Assembly: GCA_017656235.1 (NCBI GenBank)
Contig: JACDOF010000009.1
Coordinates: 62,001-126,000 of the forward strand
DNA: 64,000 nt
Direction of reading: 5' to 3'
Source: Brevibacillus sp.
GTDB taxonomy: Bacteria; Bacillota; Bacilli; Brevibacillales; Brevibacillaceae
Part shown: positions 40,846 to 49,888 of the stretch, piece by piece
Position numbering within the stretch: the stretch's first letter is position 1
Layout: each line of letters begins with the position of its first letter
Notes under the pieces: model-generated
Seen by the model: only the letters and a program-made list of their open reading frames with translations
Told to the model about the DNA's origin: nothing
Databases searched by the model: none
Program-made: the position numbers and the translations under genes

Positions 40846-41739
40846 ATGGAAGGTCGTCAGTTCGTTGAGGAGCGATTAAAACAGGGGAAGCGGGGTGTCC
40901 TCATCAGCATTGCCGTGTACGGGCTGTTGGGCTGTGCAAAGCTTGGCTTCGGTTGGTACGCCGCATCGCGGGCGCTGGTCGCCGACGGCTGGAACAGCGC
41001 CTCAGACGTCCTTGCTTCCCTAGCCATTCTGATTGGTTTGATGGTCGCCGGGAAACCGGCTGACAACGACCATCGTTATGGGCATTTCCGCGCGGAAACG
41101 GCGGCAGCGCTGGTTGCCGCCTTACTTATGGCATATGTGGGCGTCGATCTGCTGCTTGGAACGCTCCGACTGCTCATCTCCGCCCAAACAGTGGAACCGC
41201 CTCATCCGCTGGCGATTTACGCAGCCGTCGGCAGTGCCCTGATGATGTACGTGGTGTACCGGATCAACCGTTCCATCGCGGAGAAGACCAACAACTTGGC
41301 CGTTCTGGCCGCCGCTTATGACAACCGTTCTGACGCGCTGGTGAGCTGCGGAGCGGCAGTCGGAATCATCGCTGCCCAGGGGGGAATCGGTTGGCTGGAT
41401 CCGGTCGTCGCCCTGCTCGTATCCGGAGTGATACTCAAAACAGCCTGGGAGGTAGGCGCAGAAGCGATCCACTCGTTGATGGACGGATTTAAGGAGGAGA
41501 AGCTGAACCAGATTGCCGAGCGGATTGAACAGGTGGAGGGCGTGCGGGAAATTATTGACCTGCGAGCCCGCTACCACGGCAGCGTCGTACACGTGGACGT
41601 GACCATTGGTGTCGACCATCACCTGAACGTGGTGGAAAGCCACCGCCTAACCGAATGGGTGGAACAGAAACTGTTGGGTTATGAGAACATTCAGCGGGTT
41701 TATGTACACGTCGAACCGGCTGCGGTCAACCGCAGGTAA
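40846..41739 (+). CDS. Cation diffusion facilitator (CDF) metal exporter
   Basis: The 297-residue protein has six membrane helices in the first two thirds and a cytoplasmic domain after residue 210. Metal sites are visible as ADGWNSASD in helix 2 (Asn rather than the zinc-type second His/Asp) and AAYDNRSDALVS in helix 5. NRSD/NSASD patterns are close to the manganese-exporting MneP/MneS group of B. subtilis, so Mn2+ is the best guess but is not proven. GGAGGCAGGAA precedes the ATG. A strong terminator follows. Confidence 0.88.
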   Translation: MEGRQFVEERLKQGKRGVLISIAVYGLLGCAKLGFGWYAASRALVADGWNSASDVLASLAILIGLMVAGKPADNDHRYGHFRAETAAALVAALLMAYVGVDLLLGTLRLLISAQTVEPPHPLAIYAAVGSALMMYVVYRINRSIAEKTNNLAVLAAAYDNRSDALVSCGAAVGIIAAQGGIGWLDPVVALLVSGVILKTAWEVGAEAIHSLMDGFKEEKLNQIAERIEQVEGVREIIDLRARYHGSVVHVDVTIGVDHHLNVVESHRLTEWVEQKLLGYENIQRVYVHVEPAAVNRR

Positions 41740-41772
41740 CCGGCCATTTTAGAGAGGAGAAGGCAATCAGGT

Positions 41773-41806
41773 ACGCCCGGGCACCACAGAAGCCCGGGCG
41801 TTTTTC
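41773..41806 (+). terminator. Intrinsic terminator of the CDF gene
   Basis: ACGCCCGGGC (41773-41782) pairs perfectly with GCCCGGGCGT (41792-41801), followed by a T-run. Confidence 0.93.
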
Positions 41807-42806
41807 AGTTGATCTGCATTCCTTTGTCGGGATTCAGTTTTTTGGCCAATTGTTCTTCACCGCGATGGACCCATCCGACAAACGAATCGAGTTTTTGGTA
41901 CTGTTTGTCGAGACAGACAACAGCGACGAACATGTAATGACTCTTGCCATAGTATCTGGTCCGATAGCGCAAGTCGAACCATCTGACCTCATACCCGAAG
42001 CGCTGCTCCCGCACTTCTACGTGCGCATAGCTGGTAAAGGAGAGAAAGGCCTGTACTTTTGCATCCTGCTTGGCCAGCGCGACCAGTTCGCTCTCCGGTT
42101 TCCGCACAAACGTGTCCAGAATGATCGCTTCGCCGCCGCTCACCTCTCCGACATACCAGTGGGTTGGCGTTCTGACAATAAACGTCCATTGATTCCAGAA
42201 AAACGTGGGCATAATGGTGTATTCACCTTTGATGCCCAACGTGTGGCGGACCAGTTGCGTAACCCGCCTGTGCGCCCTGTAGCGGACAAGGTAATAGGCG
42301 GCGAGCAGCAGATAAATGGTCAAAAAGAGCAGTCCGGGCTCTGCTCCTGCCATCCACAACATAAATCCGATCAGGTGCAGGGCGAAAATGAAGGGATCAA
42401 AGATAAAAATCAGGTTGAAGGAAATCCACTTTTTGCTGAAAGGGGAAAGACCCTGCGTGCCGTATGAGTTGAACAGATCGACAAACACGTGCAGGAAGAC
42501 AGCAAGGAAGATCCACCCAAGCAAGTGAAGCCAATGAACCTGCGGAGTGATCGTCTGCACCAGTGCAAACGTGGTCAGCGTCCAGACAAACAGGGCCGGA
42601 ATGGAGTGAGAGGCTCCGCGGTGATGGCGAATGTACGCAGCACTGCCGCGCAGCCGGGTAAAGCCGTCCAGGTCAGGTGCTTGTGACCCGATTACCGTAC
42701 CCAGCATGACCGCTTCCGCCAGACCGGGTGAGGCGGCGACGAGCGGATCAAGATGAGCCAGACCTGCTAACCCAAATCCCATGGCAAAATGTGTGGCGGT
42801 ATCCAC
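41805..42806 (-). CDS. yfhP: YfhP-like membrane-bound metal-dependent hydrolase (DUF457)
   Basis: The 333-residue protein begins DTATHFAMGFGLAGLAHLD, with SQAPDLDGFTRLRG and HHRGASHSIPAL as the conserved His/Asp metal sites of the YdjM/YfhP family, and about five membrane helices. The start is a GTG at 42806, eight bases after AAGGGGAG. This gives MDTATH, equivalent to the B. subtilis YfhP start, whereas the upstream ATG at 42827 is inside the ribosome site region. The order yfhP-mutY-fabL is kept as in B. subtilis. Its biochemical role is unknown. Confidence 0.87.
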   Translation of the reverse strand: MDTATHFAMGFGLAGLAHLDPLVAASPGLAEAVMLGTVIGSQAPDLDGFTRLRGSAAYIRHHRGASHSIPALFVWTLTTFALVQTITPQVHWLHLLGWIFLAVFLHVFVDLFNSYGTQGLSPFSKKWISFNLIFIFDPFIFALHLIGFMLWMAGAEPGLLFLTIYLLLAAYYLVRYRAHRRVTQLVRHTLGIKGEYTIMPTFFWNQWTFIVRTPTHWYVGEVSGGEAIILDTFVRKPESELVALAKQDAKVQAFLSFTSYAHVEVREQRFGYEVRWFDLRYRTRYYGKSHYMFVAVVCLDKQYQKLDSFVGWVHRGEEQLAKKLNPDKGMQIN

Positions 42807-43048
42807 GATGAAGTCTCCCCTTTCCATCGGGCATCCGCTGCCTGCCCGATCCATCTGCCACATGTCGGATAAAAAAACAGCCCGCTTTCAAACACTACAA
42901 TGTCTATTATATCGCTTTCTGGAGACGAATTCCTGCTGTCGGAAGAAAAAAGCAACCGGGCCTGTCCGGACGGGACATCATGTCTTGTCCATGCCCGCCT
43001 GCTTTGGGTAAGATGAGAGAGGTGCCGCAGCCAAAGGGAGGGAGAACC

Positions 43049-43354
43049 ATGCTGATGGTGTTCATCGAGTATAAAGTAAAGGCCGAACTGCGGGAGCAGT
43101 ATCTGAAAAAGATGACCGACGTGCCCGATCAGGTGGCAGCCAGAGGTGGGAACTCCTGGCGCTTTTATGAAGGGCTGGATCAGCCGTGCCTGTTCGTGGA
43201 AAGTTTTGAGGTTCCCGATGAAGCGGTGTACCGGGAAATCAAAGAGTGGCGCACCCGGGATCAGGAATTGGCCAGATACCTGGTTGGCGGGTTGGAGAAG
43301 ATGCACGTCTGGGCGTTTTGCCCCCTCGCGCCAGGTGATGGGGGGAAGAGCTGA
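43049..43354 (+). CDS. Small protein, possible dimeric alpha-beta barrel (ABM-like)
   Basis: The 101-residue protein has the pattern of ferredoxin-like barrels: a first strand MLMVFIEYKVKAE, a helix LREQYLKKMTDVPDQVA, strands SWRFYEGLDQPCLFVESFEV, then a second helix pair and a final strand HVWAFCP. This resembles antibiotic-biosynthesis-monooxygenase/NIPSNAP-like proteins, but no catalytic motif is clear. The ATG at 43049 has AGGGAGGGAG upstream. The mutY gene starts three bases after its stop, so they are co-transcribed. Confidence 0.65.
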   Translation: MLMVFIEYKVKAELREQYLKKMTDVPDQVAARGGNSWRFYEGLDQPCLFVESFEVPDEAVYREIKEWRTRDQELARYLVGGLEKMHVWAFCPLAPGDGGKS

Positions 43355-43357
43355 CAG

Positions 43358-44458
43358 ATGGGAAAAGCCAATCCGTGTTACCGGCTTCCGGATGAGTTTG
43401 AAGTATTCGGTTTCCATCGCGATCTTTTAGCCTGGTATGATCAGCAGAAGCGCGATCTGCCGTGGCGGATCAACCGGGACCCCTATCGCATCTGGGTGTC
43501 GGAGGTTATGCTGCAGCAGACGCGGGTCGAAACGGTAAAGCCCTACTACGAGAACTTCATGGCCAGGTTTCCCACGGTGGAAGCGTTGGCCGAAGCTCCC
43601 GAAGAAGAAGTGTTAAAAGCGTGGGAAGGGCTTGGCTACTATTCGCGAGCGCGAAATCTGCAGGCAGCGGCACGAGAGGTGAAAGAAACCTATGGCGGCA
43701 GAATTCCCGATACGCCGGAACAGATTGCCAAGTTAAAAGGAATTGGTCCTTATACAGCGGGAGCGATTTTAAGCATTGCCTATGACAAGCCGGTACCGGC
43801 CGTGGACGGCAATGTCATGCGTGTGTTTTCCCGCCTCCTGTTGATGGATGACGATATCGCCAAACCGGCCACCCGCAAAAAGTTTGAGCAGCTGGTTCGG
43901 CAGACGATTCCCCCGGAGCGGGCAGGCGATTTTAACCAGGCGCTGATGGAATTGGGCGCTCTGGTCTGTCTGCCGCGCACCCCTCAATGCCTGACCTGTC
44001 CCGTGTTTGATTATTGTCTGGCCAGAAAGGAAGGCGTCCAGGAGATGCTGCCGGTAAAGGGCAAGGCAAAACCGCCGCGTCCGGTCGAACTGTTGGTAGC
44101 GGTGATCCGGCGGGGGGAGCAGTGGATGATTAACAAGCGGCCGGAAGAAGGGCTGCTCGCCGGTCTGTGGGAGTTTCCGATGTTCGAGCCGGATCGTCGG
44201 CTAACGCACGCAGAACAGCTTGAAGATGAGGTGGAGAAGAGGTTTGGACTCTCTGTCTCGGTTGTAGACCAACTGCCTCAGGTTCAGCATACCTTTTCCC
44301 ATCTGCAGTGGAATCTGCACGTCTTCGTCTGTGAGTGGCTGGAGGGAGAACTGACGGTGGAGTCCGCACGCTTTGTCCTTCCGGAAGAGTGGAAAGAGTA
44401 TGCGTTTTCCAAAGCACACAACAGGATTATTCAGCACCTGTCCGAAATGAAGCCCTGA
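43358..44458 (+). CDS. mutY: A/G-specific adenine glycosylase
   Basis: The 366-residue enzyme removes adenine opposite 8-oxoguanine. It has the HhH-GPD domain (WVSEVMLQQTRVETV with the catalytic glutamate; LKGIGPYTAGAILSIAYDKPVPAVDGNV with helix-hairpin-helix and catalytic aspartate), a 4Fe-4S loop (CLPRTPQCLTCPVFDYC, C-x6-C-x2-C-x5-C) and a C-terminal NUDIX-like domain (about 225-360; RPEEGLLAGLWEFP) that reads 8-oxoG. The ATG at 43358 has GGGGGAAGAG upstream. Confidence 0.95.
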   Translation: MGKANPCYRLPDEFEVFGFHRDLLAWYDQQKRDLPWRINRDPYRIWVSEVMLQQTRVETVKPYYENFMARFPTVEALAEAPEEEVLKAWEGLGYYSRARNLQAAAREVKETYGGRIPDTPEQIAKLKGIGPYTAGAILSIAYDKPVPAVDGNVMRVFSRLLLMDDDIAKPATRKKFEQLVRQTIPPERAGDFNQALMELGALVCLPRTPQCLTCPVFDYCLARKEGVQEMLPVKGKAKPPRPVELLVAVIRRGEQWMINKRPEEGLLAGLWEFPMFEPDRRLTHAEQLEDEVEKRFGLSVSVVDQLPQVQHTFSHLQWNLHVFVCEWLEGELTVESARFVLPEEWKEYAFSKAHNRIIQHLSEMKP

Positions 44459-44500
44459 CATCGCGAAAGACCGCTCTTCGGGCATCGACTCTACGAATAA

Positions 44501-44545
44501 AAGCGGCCACGGAATCCCGCGGGTGGCTGTGGCCGCTTGTTTTTA
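44501..44545. terminator. Bidirectional terminator after mutY
   Basis: AAGCGGCCAC (44501-44510) pairs with GTGGCCGCTT (44529-44538), followed by GTTTTTAC on the plus strand and TTTTATTC on the minus strand. It can end both mutY and the small-gene cluster. Confidence 0.88.
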
Positions 44546-44619
44546 CACGATGATTCCCGGTTTTATCCTGAATCATGTATGTCCGTCATCAAGTCCTTCC
44601 TGATCGACCGGTGGAGCAG

Positions 44620-44685
44620 TCAGGTTCCTTCCAGCACCTTTACCCCTACCAGTTTCATCCGTTGACGACGTGTTGTGTTGCCCAT
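44620..44685 (-). CDS. Candidate 21-residue basic peptide
   Basis: The frame from ATG 44685 to TGA 44620 encodes a basic peptide starting MGNTTRRQRMKLVGVK. A perfect AAGGAGG lies eight bases upstream, the ideal distance. A competing ATG at 44692 in another frame is only one base from that site. No family is recognised. It follows the YrzI-like gene by 60 bases and precedes a terminator. Confidence 0.4.
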   Translation of the reverse strand: MGNTTRRQRMKLVGVKVLEGT

Positions 44686-44745
44686 TCCACATACCTCCTT
44701 TATGATAGGATGATTGTCCTTTAATCTCATGTTCGGTTGTACCGA

Positions 44746-44898
44746 TTACCACAATTGCGGAAACTGTGCGGCTTCCAGTTGATGAGCTTCTTCTCGCCGC
44801 CGCAGCAGTTGTTCCTGCTGCCAACGGGCCATTTGCTGTGCGGTTGTGGCTTTGGTTCGTTCAATTTTAATGGTGACAAACAAAAAGTGGAACACCAT
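44746..44898 (-). CDS. yrzI: YrzI-like small protein
   Basis: The 50-residue product starts MVFHFLFVTIKIERT and continues as a charged helix rich in Gln, Glu and Arg (QQMARWQQEQLLRRREEAHQ). A hydrophobic beta-like start ending in T-I-x-I plus a charged helix is the pattern of the Bacillales YrzI family, whose role is unknown. The ATG at 44898 follows AAGGAGGTGA at good distance. Confidence 0.6.
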   Translation of the reverse strand: MVFHFLFVTIKIERTKATTAQQMARWQQEQLLRRREEAHQLEAAQFPQLW

Positions 44899-44901
44899 TG
44901 T

Positions 44902-45033
44902 TCAGTTCACCTCCTTTCCAAGGATGTTTTCCCAGAGCTTGTATGGGATAGAAAAAGACCGTGGAAGCGTAAGCGTGATCCTACGGTCTTGTGTTCGGCT
45001 GAACAAGCTGCAAGTTCGGTATGGTGTGCCCAT
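44902..45033 (-). CDS. Candidate 43-residue leader-type ORF
   Basis: The ATG at 45033 has AGGAGAGG eight bases upstream. The frame ends at TGA 44902, inside the ribosome site of the YrzI-like gene (AAGGAGGTGAACTGA), which would couple the two. A terminator-like hairpin lies within the frame. The product (MGTPYRTCSLFSRTQDRRIT start) resembles nothing I know and may be only a leader. Confidence 0.35.
   Translation of the reverse strand: MGTPYRTCSLFSRTQDRRITLTLPRSFSIPYKLWENILGKEVN
44952..44990 (-). terminator. Terminator-like hairpin inside the 43-residue ORF
   Basis: On the minus strand AAGACCGTAGG pairs with CCACGGTCTT across about 20 bases that also contain an inner GCGT/ACGC stem, followed by TTTTTC. 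It precedes the YrzI-like gene, so it could attenuate it. Confidence 0.6.
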
Positions 45034-45124
45034 CGCAAAAACCTCTCCTGACTCATTCTGAGAGGATGTGCCTGACGCCTGCACGCCCTGCCGGGAGAGG
45101 TGCGGGGGCATTCCTCACGCGATC

Positions 45125-45162
45125 AAAAAAACCGTAAGAAGCTGACAGCGCAGCAACCCACG
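45125..45162 (-). terminator. Terminator of the 39-residue gene
   Basis: On the minus strand CCGTGGG pairs with CTTACGG (G-U pairs allowed), with an inner GCTG/CAGC stem, followed by TTTTTTTG. Confidence 0.65.
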
Positions 45163-45179
45163 GCTTGGACCATGCTGAT

Positions 45180-45299
45180 TCAGGAAAGAACAGGATGAAA
45201 TCCGGCACGCGCACGATGGAAGCGGAGGATGCGCTGTCGTATGAAATTGTGTATGGCAAAAGAGAGTTTAGTCCCAACCATGCTAGGGTTCAAATTCAT
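45180..45299 (-). CDS. Candidate 39-residue basic peptide with its own promoter and terminator
   Basis: The ATG at 45299 has AAAGGAGG eight bases upstream. The peptide starts MNLNPSMVGTKLSFAIHNF and is strongly basic (RQRILRFHRARAGF). A TTTACA-N17-TACTCT promoter lies about 50 bases upstream and a terminator 20 bases downstream, so a discrete transcript of roughly 220 nt is expected. I know no family. It could instead be a regulatory RNA. Confidence 0.5.
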   Translation of the reverse strand: MNLNPSMVGTKLSFAIHNFIRQRILRFHRARAGFHPVLS

Positions 45300-45349
45300 T
45301 TGGCGCTCCTCCTTTCGTTCGTTTTGTGCAGCGTGACTGCCGTATTGAT

Positions 45350-45378
45350 AGAGTATGGAATTTCCTTCCGTTTGTAAA
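45350..45378 (-). promoter_or_regulatory. Promoter of the 39-residue gene
   Basis: On the minus strand TTTACA (45373-45378) and TACTCT (45350-45355) are spaced by 17 bases. The stretch 45379-45529 beyond it holds no recognised gene. Confidence 0.55.
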
Positions 45379-45529
45379 GAGATTTCTTACCATTTATGAA
45401 ATGAATGTTTTTTCTGAAAAAAGCAAGCGGTTTCAATGTGGAGAGCGGCCATATTCCGCACAACGACTTTGCCAACCATCCAAGCGGAGCAAGCCCGAAG
45501 CGGGGAATACGGGAGCAACTTCGTTCGAG

Positions 45530-45751
45530 TCAATCGTAGATGGGGTGGGAAGCGTGATCCCAGCCTCCTTTGTCCCCCACCGGTCCCCTTGATTCCAGCT
45601 CATGGATGATTTTGCTGTGAATGGAGACGCCCTCGGCATTGAGGTAGGCAGCCAATTCTGACATGGCATGATGAAAGTAAAGGAGTTCGTTCATTTCCCA
45701 CTGTTCGATTGGTGTCATGGTCAGCTCGGAAAACTCACGCCCGACGTACAT
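45530..45751 (-). CDS. Hypothetical protein, 73 residues
   Basis: The product is soluble, acidic and helical, with a central HHAMSELAAYLNAEGVSIHSKIIHELESRG. It is not a family I can name. The ATG at 45751 has AAGGGGGAG five bases upstream. An upstream in-frame ATG at 45784 lacks a ribosome site. It is divergent from fabL in the yfh/yga region. Confidence 0.65.
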   Translation of the reverse strand: MYVGREFSELTMTPIEQWEMNELLYFHHAMSELAAYLNAEGVSIHSKIIHELESRGPVGDKGGWDHASHPIYD

Positions 45752-45953
45752 ACGCTCTCCCCCTTTTCCTGCAATCTTGTCCAAAAGGCACTACTTGCCT
45801 AGTATAAGCAGAGCGCCGGCTGTACATGCAGGGAGACTGCCGATCGGGCAGAATCTTTTGGGGTTTACGGGAACCGTTTTCTGGCGAGTCATCAAAAAGG
45901 AGGGTATAATGGAACAGGATTTGTCTTGGCACCACCATTACGAGAACGGATGA

Positions 45954-46730
<777 letters not shown>

Positions 46731-46818
46731 ACAGGGACGAACCGGGCGTCAAGACAAACGAGGAACAGTAGTGTAAAATAGAATATTAAAGAGAGAAGCC
46801 ATCTAAGGGAGGCCGACT

Positions 46819-47232
46819 ATGGTTATTCGTTCGTTTCGCCTCGGAGACTACGCTGCCATCACCCGGATTTGGCAAGAGACTGGTCTGGAGAAGACAGAGT
46901 CTGAGTCGCTCGACGCACTTGCCAAACAGTTGGCATGGGACAGTGAACTGGTCATGGTGGCGGAGGAGGATGGAGAGGTCGTAGGAGTTGTTGTCGGGAC
47001 GATCGACGGTACGCGGGCCTACTTTTACCGCTTGGCGGTGCATCCCGCAAAGCAGGGATGCGGTATTGGGCGCCGCCTGGTTGAAGCGATCGAGAACCGC
47101 TTCCGGCAAAGAGGGGTCAATCAGGTTTTGATCATGGTGAACCAGGACAATACCAAGGTTCTGCCGTTTTACAATTCGCTTGGCTACGAACTGCAAAAGT
47201 ATGTTACACTTTCCAAAAAACTCTCTTCGTAG
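46819..47232 (+). CDS. GNAT-family N-acetyltransferase
   Basis: The 137-residue protein has the GNAT fold with the acetyl-CoA binding loop VHPAKQGCGIGRRLVEAIENR (Q-x-x-G-x-G/A motif) near residue 75 and a C-terminal NQDNTKVLPFYNSLGYEL, typical of RimI/YpeA-like members. The acceptor is unknown. AAGGGAGG lies upstream of the ATG. Confidence 0.85.
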   Translation: MVIRSFRLGDYAAITRIWQETGLEKTESESLDALAKQLAWDSELVMVAEEDGEVVGVVVGTIDGTRAYFYRLAVHPAKQGCGIGRRLVEAIENRFRQRGVNQVLIMVNQDNTKVLPFYNSLGYELQKYVTLSKKLSS

Positions 47233-47318
47233 ACGTCTTTATGCATGATGCAGCAGCCATTGGGACGAATTGGATGGCGCGTTCCCTCCACATAAAGAAG
47301 AGAAGAAAGGGGAGAGTC

Positions 47319-47855
47319 ATGTCGCCAGCTCCAGGCACAAACATTCGCATCGAAAGCTACAAACACGACCATTCCCTTCACCGATCCTGGGACAAGACTA
47401 CGTTGATCCACACCAGTGATGCGGTGATCATCGGTGGCAATGATCGGGTAAAAGTGACCGAAGCAGACGGGCGGGAGTGGCGGACGCGGGAACCGGCGAT
47501 TTGCACGTTTGGCCGGGGCCAGTGGTTCAACACGATCGCCATGATCCGGGAGGACGGCATCTACTACTACTGCAACATCGGGTCGCCGTTCAGCTTGAAA
47601 GGCAATTTGCTGAGTTACATCGATTACGACCTGGACGTCAAGGTGTACCCCGATATGACCTACACCATTCTCGATGAAGAAGAATTCGCTCTCCATTCCC
47701 GGCAAATGAACTATCCGCCACAGGTGATCCAGCGGGTGCAGCATGCCCTTAAAGAGGTAATCGAGTGGATCGATGCCCGTCGCGGACCATTTCAAAACGG
47801 TTTTGTTCAACGCTGGTACGAGCGCTATCAACTTGTGCGTGACGATGTTGAATAA
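47319..47855 (+). CDS. ntdP: Nucleoside tri-/diphosphatase NtdP (DUF402, YgaC)
   Basis: The 178-residue protein has the DUF402/FomD-like core: HRSWDKTTLIHTSDAVIIGGNDRVKVTEADGREWRTREPAI, YYCNIGSPFSLKGNLLSYIDYDLDVKVYPDM (acidic metal ligands), and DEEEFALHSRQMNYPP. B. subtilis YgaC sits at the same place after fabL. Family members hydrolyse NTPs and NDPs with divalent metal. The ATG at 47319 follows AAAGGGGAGAG. A terminator follows directly. Confidence 0.92.
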   Translation: MSPAPGTNIRIESYKHDHSLHRSWDKTTLIHTSDAVIIGGNDRVKVTEADGREWRTREPAICTFGRGQWFNTIAMIREDGIYYYCNIGSPFSLKGNLLSYIDYDLDVKVYPDMTYTILDEEEFALHSRQMNYPPQVIQRVQHALKEVIEWIDARRGPFQNGFVQRWYERYQLVRDDVE

Positions 47856-47857
47856 GT

Positions 47858-47888
47858 CCTTCTCCCGATGCGGGAGAAGGATTTTTCT
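47858..47888 (+). terminator. Intrinsic terminator of ntdP
   Basis: CCTTCTCCC (47858-47866) pairs with GGGAGAAGG (47872-47880) over a 5-base loop, followed by ATTTTTC. Confidence 0.93.
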
Positions 47889-48044
47889 GTTCACAGTACG
47901 GCCACCTGCCAAATGGATGGAAATGGGCGTACCGACGTGACCGCACGTTTGCTGCTGCGCAAGACAAAGAACGGGGAAAGGTGTACAATATGAAAAGTCC
48001 GAATGAACAAACGGTGCAGAACCGAAAAGAGAGTGAGGAGGAAG

Positions 48045-49832
48045 ATGAGCAGCGTCAGACGTTACTTGACATTTGTCAAACCGTACTCCGGAAAGATATT
48101 GCTGACGGTGTTTATCGGTGTGATCAAGTTCGGAATCCCATTGTTGATGCCGCTTTTACTGAAATACGTGATTGATGATCTGCTGCCCGGTCCGCTCCCG
48201 CGGGAGGAGAAACTGCAGCAGTTGGTCTGGCTGATGGCGGCGGCGTTTTTTGTCTTTACTGTCGTGCGGGCGCCGGTGGAGTACTATCGCCAATACTTTG
48301 CCCAATGGGTGTCGAGCCGTATCCTGTTTGACATCCGCAACCACTTGTTCGCCCACCTGCAGCGACTGTCCATGCGCTATTACAACGATCACAAGGTTGG
48401 CGAAGTGATCGCTCGCGTGATCAACGATGTGGAGTCGACCAAAAGCTTTATCGAAACCGGCCTGATGAACATCTGGCTGGACATGATTACGATTGGTCTT
48501 ACGATCAGCATCATGTTTTACATGGATCCGCTGCTCACACTGGTCTCGTTGATCGTGTTTCCGCTCTACGGGGTCTCGGTCAAGTTTTTTTACAAGCGGC
48601 TGCGGCAGCTGACCAGGGAGCGTTCGGCGGCCCTGGCCAAACTGCAGAGCCACCTGCACGAACGGGTGAGCGGAATTCCGATCATTCGCAGTTTTGCCCT
48701 GGAGAAGCACGAGGAAAAGCGGTTTTCCAGGGAAAACGGCCATTTTTTGAAAAAAGCGCTCACCCATACGAGTTGGAATGCTTATACCTTTGCGGCTGTC
48801 AATTCGATTACGGACATTGCCCCCTTGCTGGTAATCGGCTATGCCGGTTATGAAGTGATCCAGGGAGATTTGACGATCGGCACCCTGATCGCCTTCTACG
48901 TCTACCTGGAGAAGCTCTACACGCCACTGCGGCGCCTGGTCAACGCCTCCACCACGCTTACCCAGGCTATCGCCTCAATGGACCGGATGTTCGAGTTTAT
49001 CGACGAGCAGTATGACATCGTCGACAAGCCAAACGCCGGTACGCTGCCGGTCGATCCGCGCACGGGACGAATCTGCGGCGAGATTCGCTTTGAAAATGTT
49101 TCGTTTCGCTACCGGAATGAAGGGGAATATGTATTGCACGGCATCAATTTGACCATTCAGCCTGGAGAGACGGTAGCCATTGTCGGCATGTCGGGCGGGG
49201 GGAAATCCTCGCTGATCAGCCTGCTTCCCCGGTTTTGGGACGTGAGTGAAGGGAGGATTCTCATCGATGGTGTGGATATCCGCGACGTCCAGCAGCAAAA
49301 TCTGCGCAGTCATATCGGCATGGTCTTGCAGGACAACATCCTGTTTAGTGAGTCGGCGCGGATGAATATCTTGATGGGCAAGCCTGATGCCTCGGAGGAG
49401 GAGTTGATAGCTGCGGCCAAAGCGGCCAACGCTCACCGGTTTATCACGGAATTGCCGGAAGGTTACGACACCGAACTGGGTGAGCGCGGCGTCAAGCTGT
49501 CAGGCGGGCAAAAGCAGCGGATCGCGATTGCTCGCGTCTTTCTGAAAGATCCGGGCATTCTGATCCTTGATGAAGCGACATCCGCGCTTGATCTGGAGTC
49601 AGAACAGATGATTCAGGAGTCCCTGGCCAAGCTGGCCAAAGGACGGACGACGATCATCGTGGCCCACCGCCTTTCGACGATTACCCATGCGGACAAGATC
49701 GTCGTGATGAAGGACGGAAAGATTGTCGAGACAGGCACGCACGAGGAATTGCTGGAAAAGGGGCAGGTGTATTGCAAGTTGTGGAATGTTCAGGATTTCG
49801 GCTCTTCTGCGGGTCTCGGCATGCACGCGTAA
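48045..49832 (+). CDS. ygaD: ABC transporter, fused permease-ATPase (YgaD)
   Basis: The 595-residue half-transporter has six membrane helices (about 18-310) and an ATPase domain (about 345-580) with Walker A VGMSGGGKSS, Q-loop, signature KLSGGQKQRIA and Walker B ILILDEATSALD. It belongs to the B-family multidrug/lipid exporters that work as dimers. Its place after ntdP matches B. subtilis ygaD. The ATG at 48045 follows GAGGAGGAAG. An upstream ATG at 48003 has no such site. The substrate is unknown. Confidence 0.92.
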   Translation: MSSVRRYLTFVKPYSGKILLTVFIGVIKFGIPLLMPLLLKYVIDDLLPGPLPREEKLQQLVWLMAAAFFVFTVVRAPVEYYRQYFAQWVSSRILFDIRNHLFAHLQRLSMRYYNDHKVGEVIARVINDVESTKSFIETGLMNIWLDMITIGLTISIMFYMDPLLTLVSLIVFPLYGVSVKFFYKRLRQLTRERSAALAKLQSHLHERVSGIPIIRSFALEKHEEKRFSRENGHFLKKALTHTSWNAYTFAAVNSITDIAPLLVIGYAGYEVIQGDLTIGTLIAFYVYLEKLYTPLRRLVNASTTLTQAIASMDRMFEFIDEQYDIVDKPNAGTLPVDPRTGRICGEIRFENVSFRYRNEGEYVLHGINLTIQPGETVAIVGMSGGGKSSLISLLPRFWDVSEGRILIDGVDIRDVQQQNLRSHIGMVLQDNILFSESARMNILMGKPDASEEELIAAAKAANAHRFITELPEGYDTELGERGVKLSGGQKQRIAIARVFLKDPGILILDEATSALDLESEQMIQESLAKLAKGRTTIIVAHRLSTITHADKIVVMKDGKIVETGTHEELLEKGQVYCKLWNVQDFGSSAGLGMHA

Positions 49833-49888
49833 CCTGCACTTCGTCTGTCGGCAGCTTTTGGCTGTCATTGATGAGGAGTTGATGCGTC

